A DNA stretch of 38,856 bases from a bacterium (GCA_021807065.1 JAKAPO010000001.1:1-38856), one strand, 5' to 3'. Shown: positions 16,927 through 25,436, counted from the first letter of the stretch. Made by a program: numbers and translations. The notes: generated from the letters alone by a model not told the origin.

Positions 16927-17328
16927 TTAAGAAAGCGTTGACGCTTTGCGCGGCTCCAGAAGCTCGACCGGGATACCGTTGGGGTCCTCGACGAACGCGA
17001 TGGCGCGCGTTCCGCTCGGCGACTTGTAGACATCCTTGAGCACTTTCACGCCTTTGCCTTTGAGATTCTCTACATAGGACTTCAGGTCGCCGTCGGCTTC
17101 GATCGCAAGGTGTTCGTAACGGTTGCCAAGTTGATATGGCGGGTGCTCCTCCAAATCGTAGACCAGCTCGACGTACGAGTTCCAGTCGTTGCCGACGAAC
17201 GCCATGTCGGCGTTACCCGGATAATGAAAGGGGCCGTCCAGTAGCTTCAACCCGAGTTTGTCCCGATAGAACGCGATCGACTCGTTCATGTCGTTTACGA
17301 AGATCGACGTATGCAAGAATCGAGGCAT
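16927..17328 (-). CDS. gloA: Glyoxalase I / lactoylglutathione lyase-like VOC protein
   Basis: This 133-residue single VOC domain resembles glyoxalase I, which isomerises the hemithioacetal of methylglyoxal in cytoplasmic detoxification. It shows HTSIFVNDMNESIAFYRDKLG at the start and all four metal ligands in expected places: His6, Glu54 (SYVELVYD), His73 (YEHLAIE) and Glu122 (GIPVELLE). It is a lone gene between the convergent membrane-protein gene, 14 bases away, and the broken HNH gene. The thiol cofactor in this organism is unknown, so other VOC functions remain possible. Confidence 0.88.
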   Translation of the reverse strand: MPRFLHTSIFVNDMNESIAFYRDKLGLKLLDGPFHYPGNADMAFVGNDWNSYVELVYDLEEHPPYQLGNRYEHLAIEADGDLKSYVENLKGKGVKVLKDVYKSPSGTRAIAFVEDPNGIPVELLEPRKASTLS

Positions 17329-17450
17329 AGGATCGTAGAGTACCCACAGTCGAGCGAAACTCCCTTTGTTCCTTCAGCTACAGGATCCAAAGCAACGCGC
17401 TTCTATTTTTGGGGCAATGTATCGCAGCAGGCTGCGTCGGTTCTACATCG
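17329..17450. other. Short intergenic stretch upstream of gloA
   Basis: No supported gene. It should carry the leftward gloA promoter; I could not pick a convincing -35/-10 pair. Its right end may include decayed N-terminal sequence of the HNH pseudogene. Confidence 0.5.
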
Positions 17451-17765
17451 GGTAAGCCGGGTATCTTCCTTCCCCGACTTGGGCAAGGATGATTCAGGGA
17501 ACTCGTGTTGTCGGCGTATGGAAACCAGTGTGCGGTGACGGGAGAGAAAGCGATTCCGGCCGTCGACCCGGCGCACATCGTCGATTTTCCGAGACAGTGC
17601 CGTCACGAACTCTCAAATTGGTATCGCGCTACGTGCCGATATCCACAGGCTGTTCGGTCCCGGCTATGTCTCGATCCGACCGGATGACCGTTTCGTCGTG
17701 AGCAAAGCACTTTGTGAAGAGTTTGACAACGGCAGGGCGTACGACGACCTGCAGCGGGAGTTAGT
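17451..17765 (+). pseudogene. HNH_2-type endonuclease remnant, broken by a stop codon and a frameshift
   Basis: Translating in pieces recovers an HNH_2 (restriction-type) endonuclease C-terminal domain. Frame one gives IFLPRLGQG, then an in-frame TGA at 17490-17492, then FRELVLSAYGNQCAVTG and PAVDPAHIVDF with the CxxTG and AHI motifs. Near 17618 the frame shifts by one base, after which it continues NGIALRADIHRLFGPGY and RFVVSKALCEEFDNG, the rest of the family motif. The C-terminus breaks off where convergent purH ends, and the N-terminal half is absent or unrecognisable. Two independent lesions in a recognisable fold indicate a decayed gene rather than a sequencing error alone. Confidence 0.8.
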
Positions 17766-19296
17766 GCAGGAAGTGGCGGTGCGAGGAGAAGACCAGCGCG
17801 ATACCGGCACGGTCGGCCGCGCCGATCACCTCTTCGTCGCGTATCGAACCACGCGGAGCGATGACGGCGCTGCAACCGGCGGCAATCGCGGCCTCCAGCC
17901 CATCCACGAACGGAAAGAATCCGTCGCTTGCGAGCGCCGCGCCGCGCGCGCGTTCGCCGGCACGGCACGCCGCGATTTCCACCGCACTGACGCGGTTCGT
18001 CTGCCCCGCGCAGATGCCGCGCGTAACGCCGCCGTTAACTACGACGATGCCGTTGGATTTTACGTGGCGCACGATGTCCCAGGCAAACCGAAGGTCGCGC
18101 CACTCGCTTTCGTTTGGCTCGCGGCGTGACGCGACACGCAACGTTTCGGGTTCGGCCGTAGGATCGGGCTCCTCGACGAGCACTCCGCCCAGAGCGCTGC
18201 GCAGGCTTCGCTCCGACGCCAACCGCTGTGGAAGTTCTCGTGAAAAACGCATGACGCGCAGATTGCGCTTCTTGCGCAACGCCGAGAGTGCCGCATCATC
18301 GAAATCTGAGGCGGCGACGATCTCCAGGAAGACTTGCGCCAGTAGCTCTGCAGCAGGGCCGTCGAGCATTGTATCGGTCGCAAGGATTCCGCCGTAGGCG
18401 GAGATGCGATCCGCGTCGAGCGCTTCACGGACTGCGTCCGCTACGGTCGCACGCTGGGCAACGCCACACGGGATCGTATGCTTGACGACCGCTGCGCGAA
18501 CGCTTGCGTCATCTTGCGAAAACCCCGAGCGCGACAGCAAACGCAGCGTTGCATCCAGATCGAGTAGGTTGTTGTATGAAAGCGCCTTCCCGTGAAGTTG
18601 CTCGGGCACGAGTTCTCCATCGGGCGCGTAGAACGCGCCGCGTTCTTGCGGGTTTTCACCATAGCGCAACGCGGAACGCAGGGGGAGCGACAATGCGAGC
18701 GTTTGGCGTGAGGCGCTTGCCTCGACGTCGGACGCGCCTTCGCGCCTCCTCGCTCGGTATGACACGCTGACACGTTCGGCGTTCGCTATGTCGTATGCAC
18801 CGGTGTGTTGCAGCGCGGCCGCAGCGAGGCGCTTGCGGTACTCGAGCGACGGTCCGTCTCCTCCCAGGGCCGCGATGAACTCGGCGTACTGTGATGGATG
18901 GCAGAGCACGCATACGTGCGCGTGGTTCTTTGCCGCGGCGCGAAGCAGTGCAACGCCGCCGATGTCGATCTCCGGCGGCGAATAGAGCGTTACTGCGACA
19001 ACGTCGATGGGCGCGATCTTGCGCCGCCGAGCTTCGTCGCGCTGCTCGGGCGAATCGCGGTCGAACAGAATCGCGCCGAGAATATTGGGATGCAGCGTCT
19101 TCACGCGCCCGCCGAAGAGTGGCGAGAAACCGGTGAGTCTCTCAACGTCACGCACCTCGATGCCTCGCGCTGCAAGAAATCCTCGCGTGCCGCTGGTCGC
19201 GAAGATCACGAATCCGTGATCGCGGAGCGCGCGTGCAAGATTGTCGGCTCCCGTCGTATCGGAAAGCGAGACGAGGGCGCGCCGGGCAACAGTCAC
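17761..19296 (-). CDS. purH: Bifunctional AICAR formyltransferase / IMP cyclohydrolase
   Basis: This 511-residue enzyme carries out the last two steps of de novo IMP synthesis. The N-terminal MGS-like cyclohydrolase domain shows ALVSLSDTTGADNLARAL and GGRVKTLHPNILGAIL. The formyltransferase domain shows LRYGENPQERGAFY, VVKHTIPCGVA with the catalytic Lys-His pair, SNGIVVVNGGVTRGICAGQ and the terminal HRHFLH. Start is a GTG at 19296. Residues about 178-198, just before LRYGENPQ, are encoded by a palindromic repeat and have no counterpart in the usual family. The gene is downstream of smc, separated only by another copy of that repeat. Confidence 0.96.
   Translation of the reverse strand: MTVARRALVSLSDTTGADNLARALRDHGFVIFATSGTRGFLAARGIEVRDVERLTGFSPLFGGRVKTLHPNILGAILFDRDSPEQRDEARRRKIAPIDVVAVTLYSPPEIDIGGVALLRAAAKNHAHVCVLCHPSQYAEFIAALGGDGPSLEYRKRLAAAALQHTGAYDIANAERVSVSYRARRREGASDVEASASRQTLALSLPLRSALRYGENPQERGAFYAPDGELVPEQLHGKALSYNNLLDLDATLRLLSRSGFSQDDASVRAAVVKHTIPCGVAQRATVADAVREALDADRISAYGGILATDTMLDGPAAELLAQVFLEIVAASDFDDAALSALRKKRNLRVMRFSRELPQRLASERSLRSALGGVLVEEPDPTAEPETLRVASRREPNESEWRDLRFAWDIVRHVKSNGIVVVNGGVTRGICAGQTNRVSAVEIAACRAGERARGAALASDGFFPFVDGLEAAIAAGCSAVIAPRGSIRDEEVIGAADRAGIALVFSSHRHFLH
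18706..18765 (-). repeat. Palindromic repeat inside purH (copy B)
   Basis: Read on the minus strand it begins TGTCATACCGAGCGAGGA and holds the hairpin gaggcgc-gaag-gcgcgtc followed by cgacgtcgagg. Over its first 50 bases it aligns without gaps to the second unit of copy A. One stem pair is A-T in copy A and G-C here. It is translated in frame within purH as SYRARRREGASDVEASAS, in the same phase as copy A. Confidence 0.82.
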
Positions 19297-19301
19297 CTGG
19301 C

Positions 19302-19372
19302 AGTCCTTCGACTTCGCTCGCTGCGTCCGCTACGTTCAGGATGACACAATGTGTCGCTGCGCTCGGGATGAC
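19302..19372 (-). repeat. Palindromic repeat pair between smc and purH (copy C)
   Basis: On the minus strand two units follow each other: GTCATCCCGAGCGCAGC with the hairpin gacac-att-gtgtc, then GTCATCCTGAACGTAGCGG ending gaagtcgaaggact. The smc stop and purH start leave 80 bases and this element fills 71 of them. The GTCATCCTGA...GAAGTCGAAGGACT form is like the short dispersed repeats seen in many bacterial genomes. It may affect purH translation or transcript stability; nothing here proves it. Confidence 0.78.
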
Positions 19373-19376
19373 GCGG

Positions 19377-22300
19377 CTACGCGAGGGCGGGGGCACGTTC
19401 GGGCTCGGCGGTGGCGAGCTCCGCCGAGATGATCGAGCTTACTCCCGATTCGCCCATCGTCACGCCGTACAGCCGGGTGGCAAGCTCCATCGTCTTCTTG
19501 TTGTGGGTGACGATGACCGTGTCGGAGTCGCCGGAGAGCTCGCGTACCATCGCTTTGAAGCGCTCGACGTTCGCGTCGTCCAGCGCGGCATCGACTTCGT
19601 CGAGCAGGTAGAACGGCGACGGCTTCACGGTGATGAGCGCGAAGATCAGCGCGGCGGCCGTCATCGCCTGTTCGCCGCCGGAGAGCGCCGGCAGAGGCAT
19701 CTGCTTCTTCCCCGGTGGTTGTACCGCGATCTCGATGCCGGTCTCCGACAAATTCTCCGGATTCGTCTGCCACATCCGCGCGATACCGCCTTCGAACAGA
19801 CGCGCGTAAACCTTGGAGAACTCCTTCGCGACGCGATCGAACGTATCGTTGAACTGCGCTTGCGTCTGCTGCTCGATTTCCTTGATCGACGCGAGCAGCG
19901 TCTCGCGTGCCTTCGAGAGATCGTCGAGCTGTGCGCGCAGGAATCGCTCGCGCTCGGCCACCTCCTCCCGCTCTGCCTCCGCATTGAGATTGACATTAGC
20001 GGAGAGACGCGCCAGCTCGTCGCGTAGCCGTGGTAGCTCCTCCACGATGCCGTCGGGCTCGTCGCGATAACGTCTCTCGACGTCGCGGCACTCCTCGTCG
20101 GTCGCGGGATTCTGCGCGAACTGCGACACGATCATCCCAAGTTCGGCCTCGATTTGCGTGAGCCGCGTATGCGCGCTCTCGCCTTCGCTGGAAATTCGTC
20201 GTTCCTCGCTCTCGGCGACGTGCAGCTCGCCTTCAAGCGAAGTCTGGCGGTCGATAAACGTCTCGCGCTCACGACGCGCCAGATCGACCTGCGCGTCGAC
20301 CTCGATGACGCCTCGCCGCAACCCTTCGATACGTTCGTGCAGTCCGCGTGTCAGGTCGGTAAGCGAGCCGATTTCTGCAAGCATGCGTTCGCGAGCGGCG
20401 CGAGCCCGCTCGTGATCTTGATCGAGCATCCCGAGACGAGCCGAGGCTGCATTGCGCTGCGCTGCAATCGCCGCGCTGCGCTCGCGAATCGCCGCAGCCG
20501 CGGCGATCTCGCGCGATTGCGACTCCTCCGCGCGCGCGATCTCCTCCCGCGCTCGCGCGAGCTCCGCTTCCAGCCGGTGACGCTCACCCTCGCCGCGATC
20601 GCCAATCCCGTCCGTGGACTCGTACTCGCGCTGGCGCGCCTGCGCGTCCTCGAGGCGCGCCAGCGACGTCTGCACCGTCTGCGCTGCCTGTTCGGCCTCA
20701 CGGTGCAGACGCTCGACTTCGGCGTTGCGCGCCACAGCCTCGGCGCGCACTTCGGCAAGCCGCAATTCCTCGCCGGCAAGAATCTCTCGCGTCGCGTCGC
20801 GCTTGGCGCCCGCTTCCTCATCGTGCGCGCTTTCGGTTTGCACTCGCGTTTCATACTCTACGAGCTGCGCTTGCAAACCCGGCAACTGCCGGCGTAGGTG
20901 AGCCGCCTGCGCTCGCCGCGAAAGAATGGATCGTTCGCGCGCGAAGCGTCCGCCGCTGATGGTGCGTCCGCCGGCAACCATTTCGCCCGAGAGCGCCACC
21001 ACGATACCCATGAAGTTCCGCTCGCGAACGATGCGCAACGCCGTGTGGAGGGTGTCGACCACGAGCACGTCGCCCACCAAGTACTGCACGAGCGGAGCGT
21101 ATTGCGCTTCGCAGCGAATGAGGTCCGGCGCATATCCGACGACCCCGGGCTCGCGCAAGAAAGCGGCGCGATCCGCCGTCTGCGCTGGAACGTGCGATGC
21201 AAGTTTTTCGAGTGGCATGAACGTGGCCCGGCCCAGTTCGGTGCGATTGAGGTACTCGATCGCCCGTTCTGCGTCGGCAGCAGTGCGGGTAACGACATTG
21301 GAGAGCCGTGCGCCGAATGCGACATCCATCGCACACGCGTAACGCTCCTCGATCGTGATGAGATTGGCGACGACGCCGTCGATGCCGCGCAGCTCCCCAC
21401 GTTGCGATGCTTCGATCACGGCCCGCGTTCCGGGTACGTGACCCTCGAGGGCGTTTTCGAGTTCTTCGACCGTATGCAGGCGCGACTCGGCGGCCGTCAC
21501 CTCGGCAACGTGCTCGCGATGCAACGTCTGCGCTCGCAGCAAGTCGGCATGAGCCTCTCTCGCTTCGCGCTCGGCGGCATCAAGCGCATCGCGAAAGTCG
21601 GAAACGCGACCCTCGAGCTCGCCAGCGCGTGCGGTGCTTTGCCTGTAGCGCTGGGCAGCAGCTCCCTCCGCGAGCGCGACCGCCGCCGCGTGCTCGCGAG
21701 CTGCATGAAGTTCGGCTTCGACCCGCTCAACCTCCGCGCGGATGTTCTCGCTCTGCACGCGACGCTCGGCGCGGCGTGCAGCGCGCTCGGCTGCATCCGC
21801 TTCGACCGCGCGCAACTGCGTGAAGATCGCATCGAGCCTGCCGCGGGCCTCGGTCAGCGAGGCAAGCGCCGCTGTTTCGCGCTCGCGCGCCCGCGACGTT
21901 TCGCGCTCGAGCGGCACGAGCTGATCGTCGAGCGACGCGATCGACCGTTCGAGCGAAGCGCGCTCTTGCGCGACGCGCTCGACGTCATGCGTGGTCTGCG
22001 TCGATTGCGCTTCCAGTGCCTCGCGGCGCGCGAGCGTTGCCGCATACTCCGTCTCTACACTCGCCAACTCGGCGCGGCGGCTTTGCGCCTGCGAGCGAAA
22101 CTCTTCGAGTTGCAACTCCTGCCGGTAGAGCTGCGTGCGCGTATCGGCAAGATTCGCACCGAGCGTTGCAACCCTCGCGGCTGCAACTGCCCGGCGCTCG
22201 TCGTTCCCTTTCATCGATTCGCGCAGCGTCTCGCGCTCCCGCCGCCGCGACTCGCTCGCACGCAGGTACGACAAGATCTCCAGATCGCGGACGCGGGCGC

Positions 22301-22958
22301 TTACACGGCGATAGCGTTTCGCGCGCCGCACCTGCGTCTCGAGTTCCGGAATTCGCCGCTCTGTCTCCGCGACGAGATCGCTGATGCGAATGGCGTTGGC
22401 CTCGGTCTGCTCGAGCCGGCGCAGCGACTCGTGCTTGCGCGCGAGAAACTTGCTGATTCCGGCGGCCTCTTCGAAGAGTTCGCGGCGTTCCACCGGACGG
22501 CTGCGCAGCACCGCGTCGATCTCTCCCTGCGAGACGATCGCATATGAGCCGGGCCCCAACCCCGTCCCCATCAACAGATCGAGCACGTCCCGCAACCGAA
22601 CCTGTGTGCGATTGATAAAATACTCGCTCTCGCCCGCGCGATAGGCTCGCCGCGTGATCTCGACTTCGGCGAAGTCGATGGGAAGCGCGCGATCCTCGTT
22701 ATCGAACGCCACCGAGACTTCGGCGAGGCCGAGCGGCTTACGCTGTTCGTTGCCGGCGAAAATCACGTCCTCGAGCTTGTTCGATCGGAGCGAGCGGGTC
22801 GACGTCTCACCGAGCACCCAGCGAAATGCGTCGACGATATTCGATTTGCCGGAACCGTTTGGCCCAACGATTGCGGTGATGCCGCCGCTGCCGAACTCGA
22901 TCGTCGTCGGTTCGGCAAACGTCTTGAATCCGAACGCCTTGATCCTTTTGAGTTTCAC
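19377..22958 (-). CDS. smc: Chromosome segregation protein SMC
   Basis: This 1193-residue protein is a full-length bacterial SMC ATPase that organises and segregates the chromosome with ScpA and ScpB. Walker A is GPNGSGKSN at residues 32-40. Long Glu/Arg-rich coiled coils flank a hinge with GELRGIDGVVANLITIEERY. The C-terminal head has the signature LSGGEQAMTAAAL and Walker B YLLDEVDAALDD. Start is the ATG at 22958, 15 bases after rnc. The order rnc-smc is common; the frequent third gene ftsY is replaced by purH. Long opposite-strand open frames over this gene are composition artefacts. Confidence 0.98.
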   Translation of the reverse strand: MKLKRIKAFGFKTFAEPTTIEFGSGGITAIVGPNGSGKSNIVDAFRWVLGETSTRSLRSNKLEDVIFAGNEQRKPLGLAEVSVAFDNEDRALPIDFAEVEITRRAYRAGESEYFINRTQVRLRDVLDLLMGTGLGPGSYAIVSQGEIDAVLRSRPVERRELFEEAAGISKFLARKHESLRRLEQTEANAIRISDLVAETERRIPELETQVRRAKRYRRVSARVRDLEILSYLRASESRRRERETLRESMKGNDERRAVAAARVATLGANLADTRTQLYRQELQLEEFRSQAQSRRAELASVETEYAATLARREALEAQSTQTTHDVERVAQERASLERSIASLDDQLVPLERETSRARERETAALASLTEARGRLDAIFTQLRAVEADAAERAARRAERRVQSENIRAEVERVEAELHAAREHAAAVALAEGAAAQRYRQSTARAGELEGRVSDFRDALDAAEREAREAHADLLRAQTLHREHVAEVTAAESRLHTVEELENALEGHVPGTRAVIEASQRGELRGIDGVVANLITIEERYACAMDVAFGARLSNVVTRTAADAERAIEYLNRTELGRATFMPLEKLASHVPAQTADRAAFLREPGVVGYAPDLIRCEAQYAPLVQYLVGDVLVVDTLHTALRIVRERNFMGIVVALSGEMVAGGRTISGGRFARERSILSRRAQAAHLRRQLPGLQAQLVEYETRVQTESAHDEEAGAKRDATREILAGEELRLAEVRAEAVARNAEVERLHREAEQAAQTVQTSLARLEDAQARQREYESTDGIGDRGEGERHRLEAELARAREEIARAEESQSREIAAAAAIRERSAAIAAQRNAASARLGMLDQDHERARAARERMLAEIGSLTDLTRGLHERIEGLRRGVIEVDAQVDLARRERETFIDRQTSLEGELHVAESEERRISSEGESAHTRLTQIEAELGMIVSQFAQNPATDEECRDVERRYRDEPDGIVEELPRLRDELARLSANVNLNAEAEREEVAERERFLRAQLDDLSKARETLLASIKEIEQQTQAQFNDTFDRVAKEFSKVYARLFEGGIARMWQTNPENLSETGIEIAVQPPGKKQMPLPALSGGEQAMTAAALIFALITVKPSPFYLLDEVDAALDDANVERFKAMVRELSGDSDTVIVTHNKKTMELATRLYGVTMGESGVSSIISAELATAEPERAPALA

Positions 22959-22973
22959 CGGTCTCCGGTCGCT

Positions 22974-23675
22974 TTACGTTTCACTCGCCTCCAGTCGCTC
23001 CAGCGCCTCTTGGGCCGCGGCTTGCTGGGCAATCTTCTTCGACGAACCACTCCCGCTTCCCAACATCCGTCCCGCGACGATGACGCGCGAGACGAACGAC
23101 GGCTGCTGCGGAGTGCCGCGGTCTTCCTCGCGGTAGACCGGCGTCGCGCCGAGCTGCGCCTGGGCGATATGCTGCAAGCGCGTCTTTGGATCGAGGAGCG
23201 TTCTCGATTCGTGCTCCAATTGTTCGACGTGCTCGCGAAGCACGAAACGCCGCGATCGCTCGATGCCATAGCGCAGATAGAGAGCACCGATGAACGCCTC
23301 GAACGTGTCGGCGAGGATCGATGCGTTCTCCGCACCACCCGTGCCGCGCATTCCCGAGCCGAGCAGCACGAGATTTGAGAAACCGAGGCGGTGGGCGGTA
23401 CGCGCGAGTTGCGCATCGTTGACGATCGACGCCTTGCGCAACGTCAACTCTCCTTCGGGTTCCCGCGGAAAATGTTCGTACAGCCACGCTGCGACGATCG
23501 TCCCGAGAATGGAGTCGCCCAAGAATTCCAGCCGCTCGTTCGACGCGAGGCCGGCCTCGCGGGCGTAACTCTGATGGACGAACGCGCACTCGATCGAGCG
23601 AAGATCGGGCGCGATGCGGACTCCCGCAAGAGCAAGTAAACTGCGCAACCGCCTCCGCCGGTTGACGTCAGCCAC
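22974..23675 (-). CDS. rnc: Ribonuclease III
   Basis: This 233-residue enzyme cuts double-stranded RNA, mainly in rRNA maturation. The catalytic signature is NERLEFLGDSILG at residues 46-58, with the second acidic site in DTFEAFIGALYL, and a C-terminal double-stranded-RNA-binding domain ends in GSSKKIAQQAAAQEALERL. It sits six bases after fabF and 15 bases before smc, an arrangement that is common in bacteria. Confidence 0.97.
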   Translation of the reverse strand: MADVNRRRRLRSLLALAGVRIAPDLRSIECAFVHQSYAREAGLASNERLEFLGDSILGTIVAAWLYEHFPREPEGELTLRKASIVNDAQLARTAHRLGFSNLVLLGSGMRGTGGAENASILADTFEAFIGALYLRYGIERSRRFVLREHVEQLEHESRTLLDPKTRLQHIAQAQLGATPVYREEDRGTPQQPSFVSRVIVAGRMLGSGSGSSKKIAQQAAAQEALERLEASET

Positions 23676-23681
23676 GCCCTC

Positions 23682-24968
23682 TCAGCGTACCTTCCCGAAG
23701 ACGATGACGCAGTTATGTCCACCGAACCCGAAGCCGTTCGAGAGCGCTATGCGTACGCACGCCTGCCGCGCAACATTCGGAACGTAATCGAGGGTGCACT
23801 CGGGATCCGGGTATTCGTAGTTGATCGTAGGCGGCATGACGTCGTTGGAAACGGCGAGCGCCGTAGCGACACCTTCGATCCCGCCCGCAGCGCCGAGCGC
23901 ATGGCCCGTCATCGATTTGGTCGAACTGACGCCGATTCGGTAAGCGTGCTCGCCGAAGTATCGCTCGATGGCCTTAGATTCCGGTGGATCGCCCATCGGC
24001 GTCGAGGTCCCGTGCGCGTTGATGTAGTCTACTTCATTCGGCGAAATCCCGGCACTCTCGCAGGCGCGCTGCAAGGCGAGGTAGATGCCATCGCCTTCGG
24101 GATCGGGCGCAACGATGTCGTACGCGTCCGCGGACTGTCCGTATCCGAGTAGTTCAGCATAGACGTGCGCGCCGCGCGAGCGCGCATGCTCCGCCTCCTC
24201 GAGCAGCAGCACTCCGGATCCTTCGCCGAGGACGAAACCGTCTCGCTCGCGATCGAACGGCCTCGACGCTCGTGCCGGATCATCGTTGCGCGTCGACATC
24301 GCTCGCATCGAACAGAACCCGCCGATTGCGAGGGGTGAGACGACCGCTTCGGTACCACCCGTAATCATCGCAATGCAATCACCGTGCGCCACGAGATTGT
24401 ACGCCGTCGCGATCGCGTCGTTGGCGCTCGCGCACGCACTCGCCGTGGAGAAAAAGGGGCCTTTGAAACCGTAGGTCATCGAGACGTGCGCCGGCGCGGC
24501 GTTGGCCATCAGCATGGGGATGAAGAACGGTGACGCCTTCGCCCAACTCTGCTGCTCGCGAGCGCGTTCGGCTTGATGCCAGAACGTGAGAATTCCACCG
24601 ATCCCAGTACCAATCACTGCACCGACCCGGCGGCACACCTCCGCATCGTCTACCGGAAACTTCGCATCTTCGATCGCCTGCCGCGCCGCGACGAACGCAA
24701 ACTGGGCGAACCGGTCCATACGGCGCGCTTCCTTCTTGCCGATGATCTGCTCGACCCCGAAATCCTTGACCTCGCCAGCAAAGCGCGTCGTAAAATCGCT
24801 CGCGTCGAACGCGGTGATCGGCGCGATGCCCGATTCTCCCGCAACGAGTGCGCGCCAGAAATCGTCGCGCGTGTTGCCGATGGGAGTGACGGCGCCCAAC
24901 CCCGTGACGAAAACCCGTCGCCGGTCCCCCCGCGCCGTGGCGCGCGCATTCTGCTGTAGTGGCTCCAA
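23682..24968 (-). CDS. fabF: 3-oxoacyl-[acyl-carrier-protein] synthase II
   Basis: This 428-residue condensing enzyme elongates acyl-ACP with malonyl-ACP in fatty acid synthesis. The Cys-His-His triad is visible as Cys179 (STASACAS), His319 (NAHGTSTP) and His356 (KSMTGHALGAAGG), with Lys351 just before it. The N-terminal VFVTGLGAVTPIGN is typical, preceded by an extra tail of about 18 residues that makes the exact start uncertain. It is the first gene of the leftward fabF-rnc-smc-purH run and diverges from rpmA across 188 bases. No acpP lies between fabF and a preceding fab gene, so the rest of the fab cluster is elsewhere. Confidence 0.97.
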   Translation of the reverse strand: MEPLQQNARATARGDRRRVFVTGLGAVTPIGNTRDDFWRALVAGESGIAPITAFDASDFTTRFAGEVKDFGVEQIIGKKEARRMDRFAQFAFVAARQAIEDAKFPVDDAEVCRRVGAVIGTGIGGILTFWHQAERAREQQSWAKASPFFIPMLMANAAPAHVSMTYGFKGPFFSTASACASANDAIATAYNLVAHGDCIAMITGGTEAVVSPLAIGGFCSMRAMSTRNDDPARASRPFDRERDGFVLGEGSGVLLLEEAEHARSRGAHVYAELLGYGQSADAYDIVAPDPEGDGIYLALQRACESAGISPNEVDYINAHGTSTPMGDPPESKAIERYFGEHAYRIGVSSTKSMTGHALGAAGGIEGVATALAVSNDVMPPTINYEYPDPECTLDYVPNVARQACVRIALSNGFGFGGHNCVIVFGKVR

Positions 24969-25156
24969 ACCGGGTGCAAGTTAGAGCGCAGGACGTGTGG
25001 GTCCCTCTCGCGGCCGCTCGCCTCGCGCATCCGGCGCTCGTTGCTCGCTCGACCTCTGCGGCGCTGGAAGGAGCCTCGTGAGCCCTCCACTCTCGCGGCC
25101 GGGACGCCTCCCTCGCTGGACGAACCCTGGCCCCCGTGTGGTATACTTCGTCGGCT
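24969..25156. other. Divergent intergenic region between fabF and rpmA
   Basis: No gene is supported in these 188 bases. The 12-base string ctctcgcggccg occurs twice, at 25005-25016 and 25090-25101. It must contain both the leftward fabF promoter and the rightward rpmA promoter. Only the rpmA -10 element is convincing. Confidence 0.6.
25117..25147 (+). promoter_or_regulatory. Candidate rpmA promoter, -10 TATACT
   Basis: A consensus-like -10, TATACT, lies at 25142-25147. A weak -35 candidate TGGACG is at 25117-25122 with 19-base spacing. Transcription would begin at about 25154, only a few bases before the rpmA ATG at 25157, and no Shine-Dalgarno sequence lies between, so the message would be nearly leaderless. 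Confidence 0.45.
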
Positions 25157-25435
25157 ATGTTCCGCTTCGACCTTCAACTTTTCGCTTCGAAGAAAGGCGC
25201 GGGTTCGACCCGCAACGGCCGCGACTCGAACGCACAGCGTCTGGGCATCAAGAAGTTCGGCGGCGAGCGAGTCAACGCGGGCAATATCATCGTGCGGCAG
25301 CGCGGTACGCAATTTCATCCGGGCGCGAACGTCGGCATCGGCAAGGATCACACCCTTTTCGCGCTGGCAGCTGGGGTCGTCGAATTTGCGAACCGCCGCA
25401 ACCGCAAGCACGTCAACGTTCGCACAGCGGCATAG
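25157..25435 (+). CDS. rpmA: Large ribosomal subunit protein bL27 with cleavable-type N-terminal extension
   Basis: This 92-residue protein is ribosomal protein L27, whose N-terminal tail reaches the peptidyl-transferase centre. The body is typical: ASKKGAGSTRNGRDSNAQRL, IIVRQRGTQFHPG and VGIGKDHTLFAL. The first nine residues MFRFDLQLF precede Ala10 and match the extension that Firmicutes and some other phyla remove with the Prp protease between F9 and A10. An upstream GTG at 25136 would add seven residues lacking family support. The usual upstream neighbour rplU, and prp, are absent here; obg follows directly, as is common. Confidence 0.96.
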   Translation: MFRFDLQLFASKKGAGSTRNGRDSNAQRLGIKKFGGERVNAGNIIVRQRGTQFHPGANVGIGKDHTLFALAAGVVEFANRRNRKHVNVRTAA

Positions 25436-25436
25436 C

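Noticed and set aside
19960..22400. Repetitive coding pattern suggestive of tandem repeats in smc
   Set aside because: It reflects coiled-coil heptads, not DNA repeats; no CRISPR-like spacing anywhere in the window.
20898..22547. 549-codon open frame antisense to smc
   Set aside because: It lies wholly within smc on the other strand, matches no family and is explained by the GC-rich, Arg/Glu-heavy coiled-coil codons.
25005..25101. 12-base direct repeat ctctcgcggccg in the fabF-rpmA spacer
   Set aside because: Only two copies, low complexity and no symmetry; could be chance in GC-rich DNA.
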